From Paragorgia papillata (lineage: Eukaryota; Cnidaria; Anthozoa; Scleralcyonacea; Coralliidae): 64,000 bases of DNA. Made by a program: the position numbers and the translations under genes. Below, one piece after another: positions 58,623 through 64,000 of the stretch. The DNA lies in the NCBI GenBank assembly GCA_035771165.1, contig JAWNZC010000337.1, forward strand, positions 3,305,001 through 3,369,000. The letters run 5' to 3'. Below the pieces are notes generated by a model. That model made no database searches and was not told the DNA's origin. It saw only the letters and a program-made list of their open reading frames with translations. The number at the start of each line of letters is the position of its first letter. Position 1 is the first letter of the stretch.

Positions 58623-60471
58623 ATGGCCAAAAATCGCCCCATTTTACAAGTGAAAGAAATATTTAACCAATTCAGCTGAAATTTGGATATCATACTTGTC
58701 TCAGGGATTTATGATGATGGTAAAAAAATCAGAACAAAATATTATGTTAGACAATGTGAACTAAACTCTGTCATGTGCAGTGAATATGCTACCCCACATA
58801 GGCAGTATGGCCAAAAATCGCCCAATTTTACAAGTGAAAGAAATATTTAACCAATTCAGCTGAAATTTGGATATCATACTTGTCTCAGGGATTTATGATG
58901 ATGGTAAAAAAATCAGAACAAAATAAGATGTTAGACAATGTGAACTAAACTCTGTCATGTGTAGTGAATTTGCTACCTCACATATAGGCAATATGGCCAA
59001 AAATCGCCCCATTTTACTAGTGGAAGAAATATTTAACCAATTCAGCTGAAATTTGGACATCATACTTGTCTCAGGGATTTATGATGATGGTAAAAAAATC
59101 AGAACAAAATAAGATGTTAGACAATGTGAACTAAACTCTGTCATGTGTAGTGAATTTGCTACCTCACATATAGGCAATATGGCCAAAAATCGCCCCATTT
59201 TACTAGTGGAAGAAATATTTAACCAATTCAGCTGAAATTTGGACATCATACTTGTCTCAGGGATTTATGATGATGGTAAAAAAATCAGAACAAAATAAGA
59301 TGTTAGACAATGTGAACTAAACTCTGTCATGTGCAGTGAATAATTGCTACCCCACATAGGCAGTATGGCCAAAAATCGCCCCATTTTACAAGTGAAAGAA
59401 ATATTTAACCAATTCAGCTGAAATTTGGATATCACACTTGTCTCAGGGATTTATGATGATGGTAAAAAAATCAGAACAAAATAAGATGTTAGACAATGTG
59501 AACTAAACTCTGTCATGTGTAGTGAATTTGCTACCTCACATATAGGCAATATGGCCAAAAATCGCCCCATTTTACTAGTGGAAGAAATATTTAACCAATT
59601 CAGCTGAAATTTGGACATCATACTTGTCTCAGGGATTTATGATGATGGTAAAAAAATCAGAACAAAATATGATATTAGACAATGTGAACTAAACTCTGTC
59701 ATGTGCAGTGAATATGCTACCCCACATAGGCAGTATGGCCAAAAATCGCCCCATTTTACAAGTGAAAGAAATATTTAACCAATTCAGCTGAAATTTGGAT
59801 ATCATACTTGTCTCAGGGATTTATGATGATGGTAAAAATATCAGAACAAAATATGATGTTAGACAATGTGAACTAAACTCTGTCATGTGCAGTGAATAAT
59901 TGCTACCCCACATAGGCAGTATGGCCAAAAATCGCCCAATTTTACAAGTGAAAAAAATATTTAACCAATTCAGCTGAAATTTGGATATCATACTTGTCTC
60001 AGGGACTTATGATGATGGTAAAAATATCAGAACAAAATATGATATTAGACAATGTGAACTAAACTCTGTCATGTGCAGTGAATATGCTACCCCACATAGG
60101 CAATATGGCCAAAAATCGCCCCATTTTACAAGTGAAAGAAATATTTAACCAATTCAGCTGAAATTTGGATATCATACTTGTCTCAGGGATTTATGATGAT
60201 GGTAGAAATATCAGAACAAAATATGATGTTAGACAATGTGAACTAAACTCTGTCATGTGCAGTGAATATGCTACCCCACATAGGCAGTATGGCCAAAAAT
60301 CACCCCATTTTACAAGTGAAAGAAATATTTAACCAATTCAGCTGAAATTTGGATATCATACTTGTCTCAGGGATTTATGATGATGGTAACAAAATCAGAA
60401 TAAAATATGATGTCAGACAATGTGAACTAAGCTGTGTCATGTGTCATGAATATGGACAAGAGAAAGAAAAA
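58623..60471. repeat. Second satellite, ten ~185-bp units
   Basis: Units start ATGGCCAAAAATCGCC at 58623, 58807, 58993, 59179, 59365, 59551, 59735, 59921, 60105 and 60289 (period 184-186). Two subtypes occur: ACAAGTGAAAG with CCCCACATAGGCAGT, and ACTAGTGGAAG with CCTCACATATAGGCAAT (units at 58993, 59179, 59551). The last unit decays after 60410. Unrelated in sequence to the 27-50 kb array. Confidence 0.95.
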
Positions 60472-62301
60472 CTTAACTGGCAACTTGACTGAAATTTTGA
60501 TATGATAATTACTATTATTGAAAGTTAAGAAAATTTGAAAAATTTAAATAAAACTACAAAAAAACAACCTTAGAATATATCTCAAACACACAATGTTTTG
60601 AAGATTATGAATTATGTAAATGTTAAGAGACAACGCATTAAAAGGGAATTGAACCCTCTTCAGGAAAATTTATCCCTGATCTTACCAAGATAATGCGAAT
60701 AAATAAATTATGTACTATATATGAAATACCAAAATGTAGATCATATCTGACAATCTTACCAGTCAGGTTAAGTATACACATTATGTTTTCTCAAGTCTCA
60801 CTGCAGTTGAGAACTGTTTTGACAAAACAAACATCACAATTCTGTTCATATCTTGTTGCTGTTCAAATAATTGTCATCAGATCATAAAGAAAAACAACAA
60901 GGTACTTGTTCTTTCTATAAAACTTAAATTATAGTCATAGATTTCTAAATAAATCCATACCTATTGTTTTTCCACTCAATGAAATTTCTCTCATCTTCAA
61001 CGCTGAAAGCCCTGCCCACATGAATAATAATTAATTATATATGGTTTAGACTGGGTTTCCAAATACACATGGACATCATGGCATAATTCAATACACACTA
61101 CTGGCCTGAGTGTGTTAATAAATATCTGATAATATATTGTGAGCTTACAGTCATTCATTTCACTGTAGTTTAAAATACTATACATCCCTTCATGCTTAAG
61201 ATTGTTGCACCAGCCATAAAAATATAGGAATCCTTGTATAAGTAATACAGCAGTTATGTGCAATGCCATGCATAATCATCTGCAATACACAATCAAATGT
61301 AAACTGTGATCCACACGTAATCTGCAATATTACCCAATAAAGTTAATTTACCAGACGTAAAACTATAATAATACATTCAACACTGGAATTCATATAATAC
61401 ATGTGAGGATCTAGTTCTGGTATTGCATGTTTGCAGCTTTCATGAACCATATTATATTTGATGACCTCACAAAAATAAGCTTAAATTAAATACAGTATAC
61501 GTAGGCAGAATACATAGTTGGGGTTAAATATATTTACTAAACTTGTACAAATCATGGTTTGCCATTTAGAATGCCTTTGTATTGTATAATAATTTCTTTA
61601 ATTTCTATAATGCCTTTCTATTATAATTGTGCAGATATAACGATAAGAATAATCTGAGAGTTGTTATAAATACCCTTGAAAGTTGCTGCACAATTTCTTA
61701 TATAATTCTCGATCAAGTGATCAACAAGACAACAAATTAAGAAACCTCTGCAGAGGCCGAGCCACAGACGTCTTGTGCTGTACCACGGCTGTACTAGCGC
61801 TGTACCAGAGTTTCAACTTGATGGGACAATAGATTTTCACAATCTTCACGCTGCAATTGGCTTTTCATGGAATGGAAATATAACATATTAGTACACCATT
61901 TACTGTATCTGGAAACCTGCCTGTGAAATAATTATTCGCAAACAAAAATGCGCTTTACTTTACATGTATCTTATAACGTACACCCATGCACTCAGAAAAT
62001 GAGAAGCTATTGGTAAAACCATGCCTTTAAAACTTTCTGTCAGTATTTAGAAGTTGAAATTGAATAAAATGTGTGTAGGTTATTTTCAGCAAGGGAAGCA
62101 TAATGAATCGATCAATTTTGCTAATTATGTAAACCTGAGACATTGAGATGAAGCCCAATGGGTTATTTTATGAGGAAAAATTTCCAACAAGGGAACATAT
62201 TTCCTAGGAAATTTGGCCTGGGTGGGACAATACTTTTTTTTGGTGAGGGGGCTGGGGGAGGGGATTTCCTGTGATACCAGTTAATGTCCAAGGCTTTCTT
62301 T
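60472..62301. other. Unassigned intergenic DNA
   Basis: AT-rich, with only short frames (64 and 90 codons, at 60693-60887 and 60997-61269) showing no recognisable protein. No RNA gene seen. Confidence 0.45.
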
Positions 62302-62879
62302 AAGTTTTGGTTAAAAGGGATGACTCAGGCCACGTCCACACTAATCCATTTTCAAACGAAAACGAAGACCTCATATTGAAAATGTATCAAAAGTTTTCCA
62401 TCCACACTATTGTTTTCACCATCCATATTAAAATGCAGAAACAACCCTGAACAAAGGCTGTGGGTGACTGGAACCCAGATCACATGATCATTGTGACATC
62501 ATCATTTTTGAAAAGCTTCACGTTTACCATTTCCATTCTCGGTCACTGAAGACACTGGATTAGTGTGGACAAAAGGCCTTAATGTATCAAAAAGTCTCTG
62601 TTTTCGTTTGAAAACAGTGTGGACATGGCCTCAAAGGAACCCATCCAGTGACAGCAGCTTTTCTAAAATATGTTGTCAAACATTAAAAAAAACTAGGTGG
62701 TAAACCAGATTTTTTGTTGTTGACGTTAGGGTATCAAAAAGATTGCTAAAATCTTGAGACCCACTGAAGCTTGACGACAAATTGGGGAAAAACATAATTT
62801 TTATTTGATGACATACTTTGGAAAAGCCACGAAAGAACTGGATGGGTCCTTTTGAGTCATCCCTTTTTAATCACAACTT
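62302..62879. mobile_element. Inverted-repeat element interrupted by a MITE
   Basis: The right arm 62837-62879 reads, reverse-complemented, AAGTTGTGATTAAAAAGGGA then TGACTCAAAAGGACCCATCC. The left arm has the same sequence split at GACTCA by the insertion at 62328. Without the insert the element is about 272 bp. Confidence 0.8.
62328..62630. mobile_element. 303-bp MITE with TCA target duplication
   Basis: Ends GGCCACGTCCACACTA and AGTGTGGACATGGCC, followed inward by TTTTCAAACGAAAAC/GTTTTCGTTTGAAAA. TCA flanks both sides (62325-62327 and 62631-62633). The matching uninterrupted site in the right arm of the host element has a single TCA, confirming a 3-bp duplication. A TNA duplication with GG-starting ends fits the PIF/Harbinger superfamily. 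Confidence 0.8.
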
Positions 62880-63030
62880 TTTCTTTAACCCTACAGTAAT
62901 AAGTGATAAAGATGGGTTAATTAACTAAACACCAAACTCTAATGTTCTTAAGAATCTTTTAATTTTTCTAAAGCTTTTCATCGTTTGGGATTACCAGTCC
63001 TGTTGATGCTTGACAGTTCTGAGTCAATAG

Positions 63031-63036
63031 TTTATT
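63031..63036 (-). terminator. AATAAA overlapping the NAA10 stop codon
   Basis: The minus strand reads TCAAAATAAAC: the TAA stop (63034-63032) is inside AATAAA (63036-63031). If used, the 3' UTR would be only 15-30 bases. Confidence 0.4.
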
Positions 63037-63529
63037 TTGAAGAACCACATTTATTCAGTTCTGCGTTGACATCACTTAGATCTCTCCTCATGGCATAAGC
63101 ATCCTCACCATCAGCATAGTATTTGGGCTCGATATCGTAGATATTGAACTTTAATGTATTAGTGTAAAGATGTAATGCAGCACGGTTACTCTTCCTTACA
63201 TGTAGGGAAACATATTTGGCATTAAAACATTCCACCATAGCTTTAGATGCTTGCTCCATCAACTTCTGGGCTAGCCCTAACCTCCGATGTGATCGCTTCA
63301 CTGCCAGTGAAGTAATGTGCCCGTGAGCTGCTTCATCCGATTCTTCTTCCATCTTTGCTAGCACGTACCCAACAATTTTCTTCTTCTCATCTTCGGCCAC
63401 ATACGAAAGTTGGGGCCATGACAATCCGTGATAAAAATAGTATTTCATTTGATAATTTTCAGGCAAGCACAGTAAATTACAGTGCTGCATGTTCATTAGG
63501 TCTTCTGGAGTGGCACAGCGTATGTTCAT
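63032..63529 (-). CDS. NAA10: N-alpha-acetyltransferase 10 (catalytic subunit of NatA)
   Basis: 165 residues in one exon, starting at ATG 63529 (MNIR..., A at -3); a longer reading upstream lacks an ATG. It is a GNAT-fold enzyme that, with NAA15 on ribosomes, acetylates N-terminal Ala, Ser, Thr and similar residues of nascent proteins using acetyl-CoA. Visible family hallmarks are [18 protein letters not shown] (residues 9-26), [18 protein letters not shown] (31-48), the [17 protein letters not shown] block with the acetyl-CoA loop RRLGLA (82-87), [15 protein letters not shown] (108-122) and [14 protein letters not shown] (134-147). The protein ends soon after the domain and lacks the acidic tail of vertebrate NAA10 (235 residues). 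No introns are present, unlike vertebrate NAA10, so a retrocopy (as NAA11 is in mammals) must be considered. The frame is intact. Divergent from the gene at 63932. Confidence 0.95.
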   Translation of the reverse strand: MNIRCATPEDLMNMQHCNLLCLPENYQMKYYFYHGLSWPQLSYVAEDEKKKIVGYVLAKMEEESDEAAHGHITSLAVKRSHRRLGLAQKLMEQASKAMVECFNAKYVSLHVRKSNRAALHLYTNTLKFNIYDIEPKYYADGEDAYAMRRDLSDVNAELNKCGSSK

Positions 63530-63931
63530 TTTCACAAAAATTGTCTTTCCAACTGCCAAGAATTTATGTCACTAGACCCAACCAAAACTTTCACCTTTCT
63601 TGTGCAACTTGTGTACTCGCAAGCAATCGAAGAAGCGACGAAAAAAGCCTGGGTATGAGATTGCTTCCTTGTTTCCATCCGCCAAACTGACAGACGTCAT
63701 CTTTTCTCCTTTACTTTTTCCTCTTTTAGAGTTAAGATTTATGTTTTCTGGGGATCGGTGCTGGTTTTGTGTTTGGAATTAGGTTTTTGGTTAGGGAAGG
63801 ATCAATATATGGAATTTGGTGAGGAAATATTTTGACATTTGACAGTTTGAGAGTTGGAAACAAGTGCTGAGCGGAGTTTTAGCCGAGTGCCTTCTTTCGA
63901 CTACCAAGGGTCTGGGAACTTGTGGAGTAAT
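63530..63931. promoter_or_regulatory. Shared spacer of two divergent genes, likely bidirectional promoter
   Basis: 402 bases separate the ATG of NAA10 (minus) from the ATG at 63932 (plus). There is no obvious TATA box near either start. AATATGGCGG (63929-63938), a YY1-type motif, overlaps the plus-strand start codon, as in many TATA-less housekeeping genes. Confidence 0.45.
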
Positions 63932-64000
63932 ATGGCGGTTCGATTTGGAGTGTTTCCAGTTGTGTTTTTTGGAGTATTTTCTTCACTGACCTTGGCATTT
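63932..64000 (+). CDS. 5' end of a divergent gene with hydrophobic N-terminus, runs off the window
   Basis: The ATG at 63932 has a strong context (AAT ATG G; A at -3, G at +4). The first 23 codons are all hydrophobic or small except one Arg (MAVRFGVFPVVFFGVF...), without a stop to the edge. This reads as a signal peptide or first membrane segment, so the product is probably secreted or a membrane protein. Only 69 bases are visible, so the family cannot be named. The head-to-head position with NAA10 and the clean start support a real gene. Confidence 0.55.
   Translation, partial: MAVRFGVFPVVFFGVFSSLTLAF

Noticed and set aside
63355..63690. 111-codon plus-strand frame opposite NAA10
   Set aside because: Antisense to a clearly conserved coding region; no independent support.

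Overview
The window looks like nuclear DNA of a marine invertebrate animal, most likely a non-bilaterian (sponge or cnidarian). Introns with GT-AG borders, a nidogen-type secreted-protein exon, a metazoan-type NAA10 acetyltransferase, CR1/L2-like and R4/Dong-like LINE remains, many terminal-inverted-repeat elements and very long satellites support an animal genome. Two multi-copy gene families that I associate with coral and sponge genomes narrow it further. The phylum is inference, and no bacterial features are present. The DNA is AT-rich, gene-poor and mostly repeats.

Layout. 1-9.6 kb: a foldback end, a decamer repeat, a 207-bp ABAB tandem repeat, the first exon of a NIDO-domain gene on the minus strand (1503-1700), a 1.9-kb element with about 195-bp terminal inverted repeats (3910-5789), two smaller inverted-repeat elements and a broken multi-copy gene (7945-8745, minus). 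9.6-14.1 kb: two R4/Dong-like non-LTR retrotransposon copies, both bounded by (TAA)n. 14.3-27.3 kb: minisatellites and microsatellites (20-bp, AATCAY, TTTGTG), perfect hairpins, a CR1/L2 3' fragment and a candidate TATA/CRE promoter with a short first exon near 18 kb.

27.35-50.3 kb is one satellite array with 34 insert-bearing units of about 672 bp. Each unit is a dimer of a 188-bp monomer in which the second monomer carries a 295-bp insertion flanked by a 9-bp duplication. The first two monomers on the left edge lack the insertion and keep the single target site, so the birth of the unit can still be read.

51.6-55.2 kb is a nest of foldback and inverted-repeat elements. It includes a promoter-like sequence present three times, two copies facing inward on a small candidate coding exon. 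55.46-57.45 kb holds a two-exon gene with three C2H2 fingers, a polyglutamine tract of about 95 residues and a SWIM-type zinc site. 58.6-60.5 kb is a second satellite (about 185 bp x 10). At 62.3-62.9 kb one MITE sits inside another, with its empty site preserved in the opposite arm.

The right edge is the only normal gene neighbourhood. An uninterrupted NAA10 coding region lies on the minus strand (63032-63529), and a divergent gene starting at 63932 runs off the window with a hydrophobic N-terminus. The two probably share the 400-bp spacer as a bidirectional promoter. The other genes show no functional link to each other.
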